Of a stretch of DNA of 64,000 nt, positions 19,427 to 28,527 are shown in pieces; position 1 is the stretch's first letter; every line of letters begins with the position of its first letter. The stretch is from assembly GCA_937873445.1 (NCBI GenBank), contig CALMWF010000035.1, positions 1-64,000 on the forward strand, given 5' to 3'. This DNA is from an uncultured Alphaproteobacteria bacterium. Lineage in GTDB: Bacteria; Pseudomonadota; Alphaproteobacteria; Rhizobiales; Aestuariivirgaceae. A program made the position numbers and the translations under genes. The notes beneath the pieces were generated by a model. It did not search any database, was not told the DNA's origin, and was given only the letters and a program-made list of their open reading frames with translations.

Positions 19427-19741
19427 TCAGCCGACACCGAAAATCCAGGTGAGAATGAACACCCCCTGAAAGAAACTCCAGGCAAGGCCGAGGGCCAGCA
19501 TCAGCGCGCCAAGGGGCGGCCGGTCGATCAGGTGCCAGAAGGCGCGGAAAACCAGCGTCACCGGCCCGGCAATCAGCACCGCCACCACCCGCAGCGGTGT
19601 CATCAGCGTGGGATAGGGATCCAGCAGCAGCGACAGCTCCATCTCCTCGTCGGTGGCAAGGGTCCACAGATTGGCCGCAAGACCCGCCGCCGTCAGCCCA
19701 ACGGCAAGCGCATAAAGCCAGGCCAGCTCCTGATAGGACAC
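19427..19741 (-). CDS. Small hypothetical inner-membrane protein
   Basis: 104 residues with three predicted membrane segments (about 2-24, 44-66 and 78-100). I do not recognise the family with certainty. The start is taken as GTG (V/M-SYQELAW) because a GGGGAGG ribosome-binding site lies eight bases upstream and the longer open frame adds a charged, Cys/Arg-rich tail. It is transcribed toward the carbonic-anhydrase-like gene on the same strand, with an 80-base gap between them. Confidence 0.6.
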   Translation of the reverse strand: MSYQELAWLYALAVGLTAAGLAANLWTLATDEEMELSLLLDPYPTLMTPLRVVAVLIAGPVTLVFRAFWHLIDRPPLGALMLALGLAWSFFQGVFILTWIFGVG

Positions 19742-20062
19742 GCAACACCTCCCCGGACCGCCGTGCCGTTTTGGCACAGGGCCTTTACCCCGTCTTAATA
19801 GATGCAAATGCGGGGCCGGTGCAGTGACAGATGATCCGCCGCTTTCACAACGCTGTGGGGGTGGGAAGGCAATCTGGGGCTGTCGAGAGCAGCCGAACTT
19901 TTGCCGGTTGCGGCAAGGTCAGAAAGCGGCTCGCCAGCAATCGCTGCGGGTGGCCGTTTTGATTCCGTCAAAAGGCATTGACCTCTGCCCTTGGACAGGC
20001 CGACTGGCCGGTTCAGCGCCAGGCCCTGCCGACAGAGCGGCTGAGGGGCGGTTCAGCCCGCC
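19742..20062. other. Gene-free 321-bp stretch with two hairpins
   Basis: No convincing gene on either strand; one open frame (19824-20105, +) has no family-like composition. Two short hairpins are visible around 19877-19915: GGCTG...CAGCC, and TTGCCG...CGGCAA. The region lies between the DUF3126 gene and the small membrane protein, so it may simply be untranslated sequence, or it could encode a small RNA. I cannot match it to 6S, SRP or another known RNA by eye. Confidence 0.35.
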
Positions 20063-20272
20063 CTATTCCAGATCGATGTCGAGAATGGCCATGGAGAAAT
20101 TATAGGACAGTTCGCCGTCTTCCTCGTCGCGGAAGATGACGCCGGTGAAGTCGTCACCGATATAAACCTCGGCCGAATCGCTTTTCTGTGGCCGCTTGCG
20201 CACGCTGATGGCCGGATTGTTGAACTGCTGGCGCAGGTATTTCGTCAGTTTGGCAAGTTCTTCGGGCTTCAA
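20063..20272 (-). CDS. DUF3126 family protein
   Basis: 69 residues, full family length: KYLRQQFNNPAISVRKRPQK then AEVYIGDDFTGVIFRDEEDGE. DUF3126 is a small alphaproteobacterial protein of unknown function regularly found just downstream of cysE, as here (43-base gap, same strand). It is acidic at the C-terminus, with no membrane segment. The conserved pairing suggests a link to cysteine synthesis, which is inference. Confidence 0.85.
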   Translation of the reverse strand: MKPEELAKLTKYLRQQFNNPAISVRKRPQKSDSAEVYIGDDFTGVIFRDEEDGELSYNFSMAILDIDLE

Positions 20273-20315
20273 GTGGGCGCACTCCTCGGTCGGTCTGCCC
20301 CCGGTCTAGCCCCAA

Positions 20316-21143
20316 TCACGCGCAGTCGCAATCCGGGTTCACCCGATGGTCCATGGAGCGCGACGGCTCCACCGCCCCCACCTGTCCCACCACGCGGGCC
20401 GGAATGCCCGCCACCGTGGTGTGCGGGGCCACGTCTGCCAGCACCACCGAGCAGGCCGCCACCCGCGAGCAATGACCGATTTCGATATTGCCCAGAACCT
20501 TGGCCCCGGCGCCGATCAGCACGCCCTGACGGATCTTGGGGTGGCGGTCGCCCTCCTCCTTGCCGGTGCCGCCCAGGGTCACACCCTGCATCAGCGAGAC
20601 ATTGTCCTCCACCACCGCCGTTTCACCGATGACGATGTCGTGGCCGTGGTCCACCATGATGCCCTTGCCGATCTTCGCGGCGGGGTGAATGTCCACCGAC
20701 GAGATCATCGACGAGCGGCTTTGCAGGTAATAGGCAAAGTCCCTGCGCCCCATGATCCACAGCTGGTGGGCCACGCGGTGGGTCTGCATGGCCTGATAGC
20801 CCTTGAAATACAGAAGCGCGTCAATGTAGCGGTGGCAGGCGGGATCACGCTCGAAGGTGGCGATCATGTCGGCCCGCGCCGAAAGGCCGATGCCGGGGTC
20901 GGCGGCCATGGCATCGTCAAAGGCATGGACGATGAAGTCCGGCCCCAGATCAGCCGCGCCCAGACGCTGGGCCAGCCGGTGCACCAGCGCCTTTTCAAAA
21001 CTGTCATGACTGAGCACCGAGGCATAGATGAAGGCCCCCAGTTCCGGCTCGCTGCGGGTGATCTCAGCCGCCTCGGCGCACAGCCGGTCCCACACGGGAT
21101 CGATCTTGCCGAGGCTGGCGGTCTGGCCGGTCGTCGCAGTCAT
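20316..21143 (-). CDS. cysE: Serine O-acetyltransferase
   Basis: 275 residues. An N-terminal helical domain (about 20-150) precedes a left-handed beta-helix containing the DIHPAAKIGKGIMVDHGHDIVIGE active-site region (Asp/His pair) and VTLGGTGKEEGDRHP. It makes O-acetylserine for cysteine synthesis. The start MTATTGQ is chosen because the upstream 18 codons of the open frame are not conserved. The C-terminal tail DCDCA is cysteine-rich; in other CysE proteins the C-terminus inserts into cysteine synthase. It is followed by DUF3126. Confidence 0.94.
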   Translation of the reverse strand: MTATTGQTASLGKIDPVWDRLCAEAAEITRSEPELGAFIYASVLSHDSFEKALVHRLAQRLGAADLGPDFIVHAFDDAMAADPGIGLSARADMIATFERDPACHRYIDALLYFKGYQAMQTHRVAHQLWIMGRRDFAYYLQSRSSMISSVDIHPAAKIGKGIMVDHGHDIVIGETAVVEDNVSLMQGVTLGGTGKEEGDRHPKIRQGVLIGAGAKVLGNIEIGHCSRVAACSVVLADVAPHTTVAGIPARVVGQVGAVEPSRSMDHRVNPDCDCA

Positions 21144-21305
21144 GGGCTTCTCCTGAAGCACGGGAAAGCGCGCCCTATAGCACAATTTCGGCCGCACCGG
21201 GAGAGCGCGTGGCCCCGCCCCGCCCGGGCCATCACAATTCGGTTAACCGCATCGCCCATTCGCCGCATTGAACCGCGCCCCGCATGATGCTAGCCGCCTT
21301 GCATC

Positions 21306-22103
21306 ATGACCATCATTCGCTCCCCCTCCCCCTTCGTGCAGGCCAAGGTCGATGGCGTCATCGGCTGGCTCATCCTCAACCGTCCGGAACGCAAGAACGC
21401 GCTGAACGGCGACATGTGGGGGGCCATTCCGCCGCTGCTGGATGCGCTGGTGAAGCAGCCGGGGGTGAAGGTCATTGTGCTGCGCGGGGTCAATGCCGAA
21501 GCCTTTGCGGCAGGCGCGGATATTTCCGAATTCGCCTCCAGCCGCTTCAACGCCGAGGCGGCCCAGGCCTATGAACAGATGAACACCCACGCCATGGCGG
21601 CAATCCGCACCTGTGCGCTGCCCACCATTGCCCTCATTCAGGGCTTCTGCGTGGGTGGTGGCGTGTCGCTGGCGCTGTCCTGCGACCTGCGCTTCTCCGA
21701 TGCCAGCGGCATCTTCGCCCTGCCCCCGGCGCGCCTGGGCCTGGCTTATCCTATGGCCGGCATCCGCGATCTTTTGGCCACCGTGTCGCCGCCCATCGCC
21801 AAGGAAATGATCTATACCGCCCGCCGCCTGAACGCGGCCGAAGCCGCCCAGGCCGGCCTCATCAACGCAGTGGCCGACGACGTGGAAGCCCATGTCCGCC
21901 AGATTGCCGCCAGCATCGCCGATAACGCGCCGCTGACCATCCGCGCCTCCAAGGCCGCCATCGACCACGCCGCAGGCCGCCTTGGTGCGCCGTCGCTGGT
22001 GGAGGTGGCGGAACTGACCACCGCCTGCTTCAACAGCGACGACTACCGCGAGGGCCAGGCGGCCTTTCTGGAAAAACGCAAGCCGCGCTTCACCGGCCGG
22101 TAA
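21306..22103 (+). CDS. Enoyl-CoA hydratase/isomerase-family protein
   Basis: 265 residues of the crotonase fold. FAAGADISEF (about 67-76) and GFCVGGGVSLALSCDLRF (113-130) form the CoA oxyanion-hole region. In the following FALPPARLG segment the usual catalytic Glu of the family's PE-x-x-LG motif is Pro141, so classical enoyl-CoA hydration is doubtful; isomerase, hydrolase or decarboxylase activity is possible. A palindromic GGTTAACC lies about 65 bases upstream. The MliC-like gene follows after 22 bases and may be co-transcribed. Confidence 0.83.
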   Translation: MTIIRSPSPFVQAKVDGVIGWLILNRPERKNALNGDMWGAIPPLLDALVKQPGVKVIVLRGVNAEAFAAGADISEFASSRFNAEAAQAYEQMNTHAMAAIRTCALPTIALIQGFCVGGGVSLALSCDLRFSDASGIFALPPARLGLAYPMAGIRDLLATVSPPIAKEMIYTARRLNAAEAAQAGLINAVADDVEAHVRQIAASIADNAPLTIRASKAAIDHAAGRLGAPSLVEVAELTTACFNSDDYREGQAAFLEKRKPRFTGR

Positions 22104-22125
22104 CCGTCCGTTCACGGAGGATAAA

Positions 22126-22704
22126 ATGCAGCGCCTGTTCATTGCCGCCGTCCTGGCCCTGGCCGCGCCGCCCGTGCTGGCCGCCCCCGCCATCACCTAT
22201 CAATGTGCCGACGGCCACCGCTATGCCCTCGCCCGCTATGACGAATTCATCAGCCTGCTGACGGACCAGAGCGGCGACGAGGCCCTCATCAGCCAGCAGA
22301 AGACGCGCACCGCGCAGAAATATGGCGGCACCGGCTTTTCCGGCAGCACATACACACTGGCGGTGGAACCGCTGGAACAGCGCCTGACCATCAACGATGG
22401 CGACGAGATCGGTCCCTGCAAGCCGGTGGTTGACGGCAGCGTGACACCCGCGGTGACGGCCCTGCACTTCTCCTGCAACATGGGCACCTATCACTTTCTC
22501 ATCCGCCCCGCCGCCGACGGCAGGGGCGACTTCCTCGACCAGAATGGCAACAGTGTCGGTCTGGCCGCGCCGGATGGCACCAGCCACCTGATGGTGGGCA
22601 AGTCGGCCAGCGGCGCCACATTTGATGTGCGCCTGCGCGGCGATCAGGCGGAGGTGAAAATCGCCGGCAAGCGCAGCTACATCGACTGCACGGCCCGCGA
22701 CTAG
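22126..22704 (+). CDS. Periplasmic protein with two MliC-like modules
   Basis: 192 residues with a signal peptide (about 1-19). The mature part divides into two related halves. Each begins with an aromatic/Cys strand (ITYQCADGHRY; LHFSCNMGTYHF) and ends at a lone Cys (IGPC; SYIDC), with a SASGATF turn in the second. This resembles the membrane-bound lysozyme inhibitor (MliC/PliC) fold, here apparently duplicated. The assignment is by pattern and tentative. A CACGGAGG ribosome-binding site precedes the ATG. Confidence 0.6.
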   Translation: MQRLFIAAVLALAAPPVLAAPAITYQCADGHRYALARYDEFISLLTDQSGDEALISQQKTRTAQKYGGTGFSGSTYTLAVEPLEQRLTINDGDEIGPCKPVVDGSVTPAVTALHFSCNMGTYHFLIRPAADGRGDFLDQNGNSVGLAAPDGTSHLMVGKSASGATFDVRLRGDQAEVKIAGKRSYIDCTARD

Positions 22705-22726
22705 TCCGTTCAGGCTCCGTACCGGC

Positions 22727-23482
22727 CTATCCCTTCCAGTCAGCAAGGAAATCGAGCACCGCCTGCTTGGCCTGTTTGTCGCCCACCGCATTCATGTGGT
22801 TGCGGTTCTTCAGCACCAGCCCCTGCGCGCCGGGAATGATGCGGGTCAGGCTGCCCACCTCCCCGGCAATCTCGTCCTGATCGCCCGCCCACACCAGCAC
22901 CGGCACCCGGATCGTCGCCAGCTCATCGGCGGTGATCCGCGCCCGGCCCGAGCGCATGCAGGCCGCCAGCGCGCCAAGATCGCTTCCGGTCTGCTCGGCA
23001 AAGGCCCGGAACAGGCGGCCCTCGCGGCTGGTCACCTCGCGCGCTGTGGGGGCCTCCAGCGCGGCGGCAATCTGGTCAGACCCCGCCACCCCGGTGATGA
23101 GGCGAGACGCCATGCCGGCGAAGATGACCCGCGCCACGCGCGTCGGGTGCCGCAGCGTCAGAAAGGCCGCAATGCGCGCGCCCATGGAATAGCCCATCAC
23201 CGCCGCCTGGCCGATGCCGAGGTGGTCAAGCAGGCGGCGCGCGTCCTCGGGCATGGCCGGGCTGTCATAGGCCTGGGGAACATGGATTTTCTCGCTCTCG
23301 CCATGGCCGCGGTTATCCATGACGATGACCCGGAAGCCCGCCTGCACCAGCAGCTCCACCCAGCCGGTATTGACCCAGTTGACCCGGCCGTTGGAGGCAA
23401 AGCCGTGGATCAGCAGCACGGGCGGGCCGCTACCCGTCGTCGCAAAGGCGATTTCCACTCCGTCGGAATTGAATCTGTCCAT
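22727..23482 (-). CDS. Alpha/beta-fold hydrolase
   Basis: 251 residues. The oxyanion-hole HGFAS (26-30), nucleophile elbow GYSMGA (Ser99), the acid in WAGDQDE and the terminal His in NHMNAVGD complete the triad. The MDNRGHGES segment is typical of esterases and lyases of this superfamily. The substrate cannot be assigned. It is convergent with the MliC-like gene and divergent from the zinc-finger gene. Confidence 0.88.
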   Translation of the reverse strand: MDRFNSDGVEIAFATTGSGPPVLLIHGFASNGRVNWVNTGWVELLVQAGFRVIVMDNRGHGESEKIHVPQAYDSPAMPEDARRLLDHLGIGQAAVMGYSMGARIAAFLTLRHPTRVARVIFAGMASRLITGVAGSDQIAAALEAPTAREVTSREGRLFRAFAEQTGSDLGALAACMRSGRARITADELATIRVPVLVWAGDQDEIAGEVGSLTRIIPGAQGLVLKNRNHMNAVGDKQAKQAVLDFLADWKG

Positions 23483-23539
23483 GGCTTCAAGGATATGCTA
23501 TCCCCCGCCCCAAGATCAAATAGTCCAAGGGATTGAGCC

Positions 23540-23785
23540 ATGGCTGCCCACGCCACCCCCCATTTCCAGAACGACCAGGGTGTGCCCGTCATCGAGACCG
23601 GGGCGAAAAAGCTGATGTGCATTGGTGCCACCCCGCCCTTTGACCATCCCCATGTCTTCCTCGACATGGGTGCGGCGGGCGAAATCACCTGCCCCTATTG
23701 CTCCACCATCTACCGCCACAACGGCAGGCTGGGCGCAGAGGAGTCAAACCCGGCCGGGGCGCTCTGGCACCACAAGGCCGCCTGA
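23540..23785 (+). CDS. Zinc-finger protein of the zf-CHCC (NDUFS6-like) family
   Basis: 81 residues: KLMCIG, then HPHVFLDMG and ITCPYCSTIYRH supply the Cys-His-Cys-Cys zinc ligands. The family corresponds to the mitochondrial complex I subunit NDUFS6 C-terminus; in alphaproteobacteria it is a small stand-alone protein thought to associate with complex I. The GNAT gene starts 18 bases downstream on the same strand. Confidence 0.88.
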   Translation: MAAHATPHFQNDQGVPVIETGAKKLMCIGATPPFDHPHVFLDMGAAGEITCPYCSTIYRHNGRLGAEESNPAGALWHHKAA

Positions 23786-23803
23786 TTGAACCCTGTTTAA
23801 GCC

Positions 23804-24367
23804 ATGACCCGGCGCAAGCCCCCTGTCAGCCATAACCGGCTGGAAACGGACCGGCTTTATCTGGCGCTGGTGCCGCTGGCGGGCCTGGCCGCCACCGCCG
23901 CAAAAAAGCCAGCCGTGGCCAAAAAGATCATTGGCGACAAGCTGCCGCCAGAGTGGTTTGACCAGGCCTGGGTCTTCGCTCTCCGGCGCGACCAGTGGCT
24001 GGCCAGCGCCGCCTATGCCCCGTGGTCCATCCGGGCCATCGCGCTGAAGGCCACCGGCCAGGTCATCGGCACCATGAACTGCCACCGCGCCCCCGCCGCC
24101 TTCCGCTTCGGCGATGAAATTTTCCAGGTGGTGGAGATGGGCTATGAGATCTTTCCGCCCTGGCAGCGTCAGGCCTATGCCTTCGAGGCCATCACCGGCT
24201 TTCTCGACTGGGCCAGAACCCAGGGACTGGAAGGCGTGCTGCTGTCCATCGCGCCCGACAATAGCGCCTCGCGCCGGCTGGCGGAAAAACTGGGCGCCAC
24301 CCACATTGACCATCGCATCGACCCTGAGGACGGGCCGGAGGATGTATTTCTGCTGCGTCTGAGCTGA
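23804..24367 (+). CDS. GNAT-family N-acetyltransferase (RimJ/RimL-like)
   Basis: 187 residues: TDRLYLALVPLAGL at the N-terminus, EMGYEIFPPWQRQAYAFEA (acetyl-CoA pyrophosphate-loop region, degenerate), and a SIAPDNSASRRLAEKLGA motif characteristic of RimJ/RimL-type acetyltransferases. The acceptor is unknown. It lies behind the zinc-finger gene and ends four bases from the kup stop on the opposite strand. Confidence 0.85.
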   Translation: MTRRKPPVSHNRLETDRLYLALVPLAGLAATAAKKPAVAKKIIGDKLPPEWFDQAWVFALRRDQWLASAAYAPWSIRAIALKATGQVIGTMNCHRAPAAFRFGDEIFQVVEMGYEIFPPWQRQAYAFEAITGFLDWARTQGLEGVLLSIAPDNSASRRLAEKLGATHIDHRIDPEDGPEDVFLLRLS

Positions 24368-24371
24368 CGGG

Positions 24372-26303
24372 TCAGATATTGATCTGGGTGCCCACTTCCA
24401 CCACCCGATCCGTGGGCAGACGGAAATAGTTGCTGGCATCATCGGCATTGCGCGACAGGGCGATGAACAGCTTGTCCTGCCAGGCAGGCATGCCCTCATG
24501 GCGTGATGATTTCACCGTCCGCCGCGACAGGAAGAAGCTCGTCGTCATGATGTCGAACTTGAGCCCTGCCCTGCGCGCCAGCGCCAGCGCCTTGGGCACA
24601 TTGGGTGTTTCCATGAAGCCGAAGGTGACGATCATCGACTGGAACAGGTCATTGAGTTTTGTGAGCTTCACCTTGTCGGCGTCAGGCACCACCGGATAGT
24701 CCGAGGTTCTCACCGTCAGCACCAGATTTTGCTCATGCAGAACGCGAAAGTGCTTCAGGCTGTGCAACAGGGCGGTGGGCGCGCTGTCGGGATCGGAGGT
24801 GAAGAACACGGCGGTTCCCGGAACGCGGCCCGGCGGCCGTCTAGCCAGGGACTCCACCAGTCCCATGAGCGGCACCTCGGCTTTGCGCGTTTTTTCAAAG
24901 ACCAGGCGATTTCCGGTGCGCCAGGTGCGCATGACCACCATGAGCAGCGCCCCCAGTGCCAGCGGCACCCAGCCGCCGTCATGGATCTTGAGGCTGTTAG
25001 CCCCGAGGAAAATCAAATCCAGCGTCAGCAAGGGAAGCATCAGCGCCAGGGCAGCCCACAGCGGCCACTTCCAGTATTTCCAGATCACCAGAATGGCCAT
25101 GGTGGCGGTGACCACCATGGTACCGGTAACGGCGATGCCATAGGCGGAAGCCAGCGCCGATGAGGTGCGGAACAGCAGCACCAGAATGACCACGCCGAAC
25201 AGCACCAGCCAGTTCACCTGCGGCATGTAAACCTGGCCTGCATGGGCCTCGGAGGTGAAGCGGATTTCCATGCGCGGCAGAAGCCCAAGCTGCATGGCCT
25301 GACGGGTCAGCGAATAGGCCCCGGTGATCACCGCCTGACTGGCTATGATGGTGGCCGCCGTGGCAAAAACGACAATGGCCGCCAGCGCCCAGTTCGGTGC
25401 CATCCGGAAGAAGGGGTTTTCAATGGTGGCCGGGTCATGCAGCAGCATGGCCCCCTGGCCGAGATAATTCAGCATCAGCGACGGCATCACCAGAAACAGC
25501 CACGCCGCCTGAACAGGCTTTTTGCCGAAATGGCCAAGATCGGCATAGAGCGCCTCGGCCCCCGTGACCGCCAGAAAGACTGCCCCCAGCGTCACCAGCC
25601 CAATGCGTCCGTGGCCGGCCAGAAAATCCACTGCGAAGTGCGGTGAAAAGGCGGCAAATATGCCGGGATGGTCGCTGATGTGGCGCAGCCCAAGAACCCC
25701 CATGAGCACAAACCACGCAACCATCACCGGCCCGAAGAAATTGGCAACCCGCGCCGTGCCCGACTGCTGCACCGTGAACAGGCCAATGATGATGCCGAGC
25801 GTGATCCACAGCACATAGGGCTCGAAGGCGGGGGTCACGATGTTGAGACCCTCCACAGCCGACAGCACCGAAATCGCCGGGGTGATGATGGCATCACCGT
25901 AAAACAGCGCCGCCCCGATCATGCCCAGAACCGGAATGAGCACCAGCCTGGTGCCCATGGCCCGTTGCGCCAGCGCCATCAGCGAGAGGGTTCCCCCTTC
26001 GCCCTTGTTGTCAGCATTGAGAAGAACCAAAACATATTTCAGCGTGACGATGAGAATGAGCGTCCACAGAATGAGCGACACCACGCCATAGACCATGATT
26101 TCGCTGATGGCCCCGTCCTTGTGCATGGCCGCCAATATGGCCTCGCGCAGGGCATAGAGCGGGCTGGTGCCGATGTCGCCATAGACAACGCCGATGCAGC
26201 CAAGGGTCAGAATCCAGAAACCGGGCGGAGAGTGCGTGTAGCCTGGTTCAATTGCCCCATCACCTTCCGGTGCTGGTTTACCATTCGACACAACGCTGCT
26301 CAT
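24372..26303 (-). CDS. kup: Potassium uptake protein Kup
   Basis: 643 residues, about 12 membrane segments in the first 460 and a soluble C-terminal domain. The [16 protein letters not shown] motif (about 39-54) is the family signature. It is a low-affinity H+/K+ symporter of the inner membrane. The start MSSVVSNGK is the only one with a reasonable leader. It is a single-gene unit. A GCTGACA/TGTCAGC inverted repeat (26431-26461) lies upstream, at the end of the neighbouring CNNM gene. Confidence 0.95.
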   Translation of the reverse strand: MSSVVSNGKPAPEGDGAIEPGYTHSPPGFWILTLGCIGVVYGDIGTSPLYALREAILAAMHKDGAISEIMVYGVVSLILWTLILIVTLKYVLVLLNADNKGEGGTLSLMALAQRAMGTRLVLIPVLGMIGAALFYGDAIITPAISVLSAVEGLNIVTPAFEPYVLWITLGIIIGLFTVQQSGTARVANFFGPVMVAWFVLMGVLGLRHISDHPGIFAAFSPHFAVDFLAGHGRIGLVTLGAVFLAVTGAEALYADLGHFGKKPVQAAWLFLVMPSLMLNYLGQGAMLLHDPATIENPFFRMAPNWALAAIVVFATAATIIASQAVITGAYSLTRQAMQLGLLPRMEIRFTSEAHAGQVYMPQVNWLVLFGVVILVLLFRTSSALASAYGIAVTGTMVVTATMAILVIWKYWKWPLWAALALMLPLLTLDLIFLGANSLKIHDGGWVPLALGALLMVVMRTWRTGNRLVFEKTRKAEVPLMGLVESLARRPPGRVPGTAVFFTSDPDSAPTALLHSLKHFRVLHEQNLVLTVRTSDYPVVPDADKVKLTKLNDLFQSMIVTFGFMETPNVPKALALARRAGLKFDIMTTSFFLSRRTVKSSRHEGMPAWQDKLFIALSRNADDASNYFRLPTDRVVEVGTQINI

Positions 26304-26456
26304 GGCTCGCTCTCCGTCGCCCGGTGGGGGCTGTGGGGCACGCGGTATGCTCTTCTTGCGGCCGAAAGTAAAGGCACCGCCGAAATCGGACGCCCTTGCA
26401 TTGCATGTTTCGGCTCCATCGGCTTAGCCCGCTGACACCAGCGGCCTGACGGCCTG

Positions 26457-27761
26457 TCAGCGCGCCCGGTGCGTCACCGTGGCGGCGCGGGCCACCAGCA
26501 CCTTGTCAATGCGCTTGCCGTCCAGGTCCACCACCTCGAAGCGCCAGCCCTGATGGTTGAAGGATTCGCCCACCCTTGGCAGGCGGCCCATCTGATCGAG
26601 CACAAATCCGGCCAGCGTCTGATAATCGCGCTTGGGGGGCAGCGGCAGATTCAGCCGCTCCAGCACCCCGTCAATGGGGGCCCAGCCGGCCAGCAGCAGC
26701 GATCCGTCATCGCGCTCCACGGCTTCGGGCTCAGGCGCGCCCCCCTCCTCGCGGAAGGCGCCCACAATGGCCTCCAGTACGTCGGCAACCGTGACAATGC
26801 CTTCGAAGTGACCATATTCGTCATGCACCAGGCCGATATGCACGCCGGACTGCTTCAGCATGGCCACCACGTCCAGCGCATCCACCGTGTCGGGAATGAT
26901 GGGCGCCTGGCGCAGCACCTGGCGAATGGCGCCGGAGCGCTTGCGCAGCAGGGCGGCCGCCACATCCTTGGCCTGCACCACCCCCACCACCGTGTCGGGA
27001 TTGCCCCGATAGACCACAAAGCGTGAGTGGCCGCTGTCGGCGATGAGTTGCCCCAGTTCGGCCGGTGTGGCCTTGATGTCCACCATCTTCACATCGGCAC
27101 GGGGAATCATGATGCCGCGCACCGGCCGGTCGCCCAGCCGCATGACCCCGGCAATCATGCTGCGCTCCTCCGGTTCCAGCACCCCGGCGGACTCGGCTTC
27201 GGCAATCATGGTGTGAATTTCGGCCGTGGTCATGACGTCATCGCGCACGTGCGATTGCCCCAGCAGGGTCAGCACCAGCCGGCCCGACCGGTCAAGAAGC
27301 CAAACCACCGGGGCCGCCAGCCGGGCAAGCAATGTCATGGCCGGCGCCGCCAGACAGGCAATGCGCTCGGGGTTGCGCAGGGCAATCTGCTTCGGCACCA
27401 GTTCGCCGATGATCAGCGACAGATAGGTGATGAGCGCCACAACCGTGCCGAAGCCCGTGATCTCGGCCCACCAGCGCGGAACGCCCAGCGCCACCAGCCA
27501 TTCCCCCGCCCTGGCCCCCAGCGAAGCACCGGAAAAGGCCCCGGCAATGATGCCAATGAGGGTGATGCCGATCTGCACCGTGGACAGGAACCGGCCAGGG
27601 TCGGCGGAAAGCGCAAGCGCCGCCCGCGCCCCGGCCACATTCTGATCCGCCATGGTCTTGAGGCGCGCCGGCCGTGATGAGGCAACGGCCATTTCCGACA
27701 TGGCCAGCAGGCCATTGATAATGGTCAGAACCACCACCACCAGAATTTCGATAGAAGCCAT
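26457..27761 (-). CDS. Hemolysin C/CorC-type transporter-associated protein (CNNM, DUF21 + CBS)
   Basis: 434 residues: an N-terminal DUF21 membrane domain (about 1-190, containing MSEMAVASSRPARLK), a CBS pair (about 210-330, PVRGIMIPRADV ... FVVYRGNPD) and a C-terminal CorC_HlyC domain (about 345-430). Bacterial members are linked to Mg/Co efflux. The start MASIEILVV is used, since the longer open frame runs through the neighbouring tRNA-Leu gene. It is transcribed in the same direction just after that tRNA. Confidence 0.9.
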   Translation of the reverse strand: MASIEILVVVVLTIINGLLAMSEMAVASSRPARLKTMADQNVAGARAALALSADPGRFLSTVQIGITLIGIIAGAFSGASLGARAGEWLVALGVPRWWAEITGFGTVVALITYLSLIIGELVPKQIALRNPERIACLAAPAMTLLARLAAPVVWLLDRSGRLVLTLLGQSHVRDDVMTTAEIHTMIAEAESAGVLEPEERSMIAGVMRLGDRPVRGIMIPRADVKMVDIKATPAELGQLIADSGHSRFVVYRGNPDTVVGVVQAKDVAAALLRKRSGAIRQVLRQAPIIPDTVDALDVVAMLKQSGVHIGLVHDEYGHFEGIVTVADVLEAIVGAFREEGGAPEPEAVERDDGSLLLAGWAPIDGVLERLNLPLPPKRDYQTLAGFVLDQMGRLPRVGESFNHQGWRFEVVDLDGKRIDKVLVARAATVTHRAR

Positions 27762-27785
27762 TGTTTCTCCCTGGCGGTCCTGATC

Positions 27786-27871
27786 TGGTGCAGGCGGAGG
27801 GACTCGAACCCTCACTTCCTTTCGGAAAACGGATTTTAAGTCCGTTGCGTCTACCGTTCCGCCACGCCCGC
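27786..27871 (-). tRNA. tRNA-Leu (anticodon TAA)
   Basis: Minus-strand type II tRNA with acceptor GCGGGCG pairing to CGCCTGC (one G-U), anticodon stem ACGGA/TCCGT with loop CTTAAAA (anticodon TAA), a long variable arm TTCCGAAAGGAA, T loop TTCGAGT and an encoded CCA (27786-27788). It lies 24 bases upstream of the CNNM-type gene. Confidence 0.95.
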
Positions 27872-27881
27872 CCTCGCCCGA

Positions 27882-28379
27882 CTATACCGTGGCGCCGTCG
27901 CGGATGGGCGGGGCAAATTGCAGCCCCATGTCCCAGGGCAGATAGATCCAGGTATCCTGGCTCACCTCGGTGACGAAGGTATCCACCAGCGGCCGCCCCT
28001 GCGGCTTGGCATAAACCGTGGCAAAATGGGCCTTGGGCAGCATTTCCCGCACCACCCGGGCGGTGGCGCCGGTGTCCACCAGGTCATCGACGATCAGCAC
28101 CCCCTCGCCGCCGTCCTCCCCCGCCACGGCGGCGGAAACCGACTTCAGAACCGAGATTTCACCCTGCTTGTCATAGTCGTAGGAGGCCACACAGACTGAT
28201 TCGACCACCCGGATGCCCAGCTCGCGCGCCACAATGGCGGCCGGAACCAGCCCGCCGCGGGTGATGGCCACCACCGCCCGGAACGGCCCCGCCGCCGACA
28301 GCCGCCAGGCCAGCGCCCGGGCGTCGCGGTGAAACTGGTCCCATGAAACGGGGAAATTCTTCTGCCATTTGTCGTCCAT
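27882..28379 (-). CDS. gpt: Xanthine(-guanine) phosphoribosyltransferase
   Basis: 165 residues: [19 protein letters not shown] at the N-terminus, [24 protein letters not shown], and the PRPP loop [17 protein letters not shown]. This matches the Gpt group of purine-salvage phosphoribosyltransferases (XMP and GMP formation). The start [10 protein letters not shown] is chosen on family alignment; 26 earlier codons are not conserved. It is followed on the same strand by tRNA-Leu(TAA). Confidence 0.92.
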   Translation of the reverse strand: MDDKWQKNFPVSWDQFHRDARALAWRLSAAGPFRAVVAITRGGLVPAAIVARELGIRVVESVCVASYDYDKQGEISVLKSVSAAVAGEDGGEGVLIVDDLVDTGATARVVREMLPKAHFATVYAKPQGRPLVDTFVTEVSQDTWIYLPWDMGLQFAPPIRDGATV

Positions 28380-28527
28380 GCCACACCACCTTTGCAACCT
28401 GACATTTCCGGGTTCATCTGATTTAGCGCGCAGCCGACCCGCACCGCAACAAAGCATGGTTAATAATCAACCCTTGCTTCATAATTTGCCGCCATGATCC
28501 CGGCCCAAATCGCTTTGGGAGAGTTTT

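Noticed and set aside
26431-26461. Terminator between kup and the CNNM gene
   Set aside because: There is a GCTGACA/TGTCAGC inverted repeat, but no U-tract follows in either direction.
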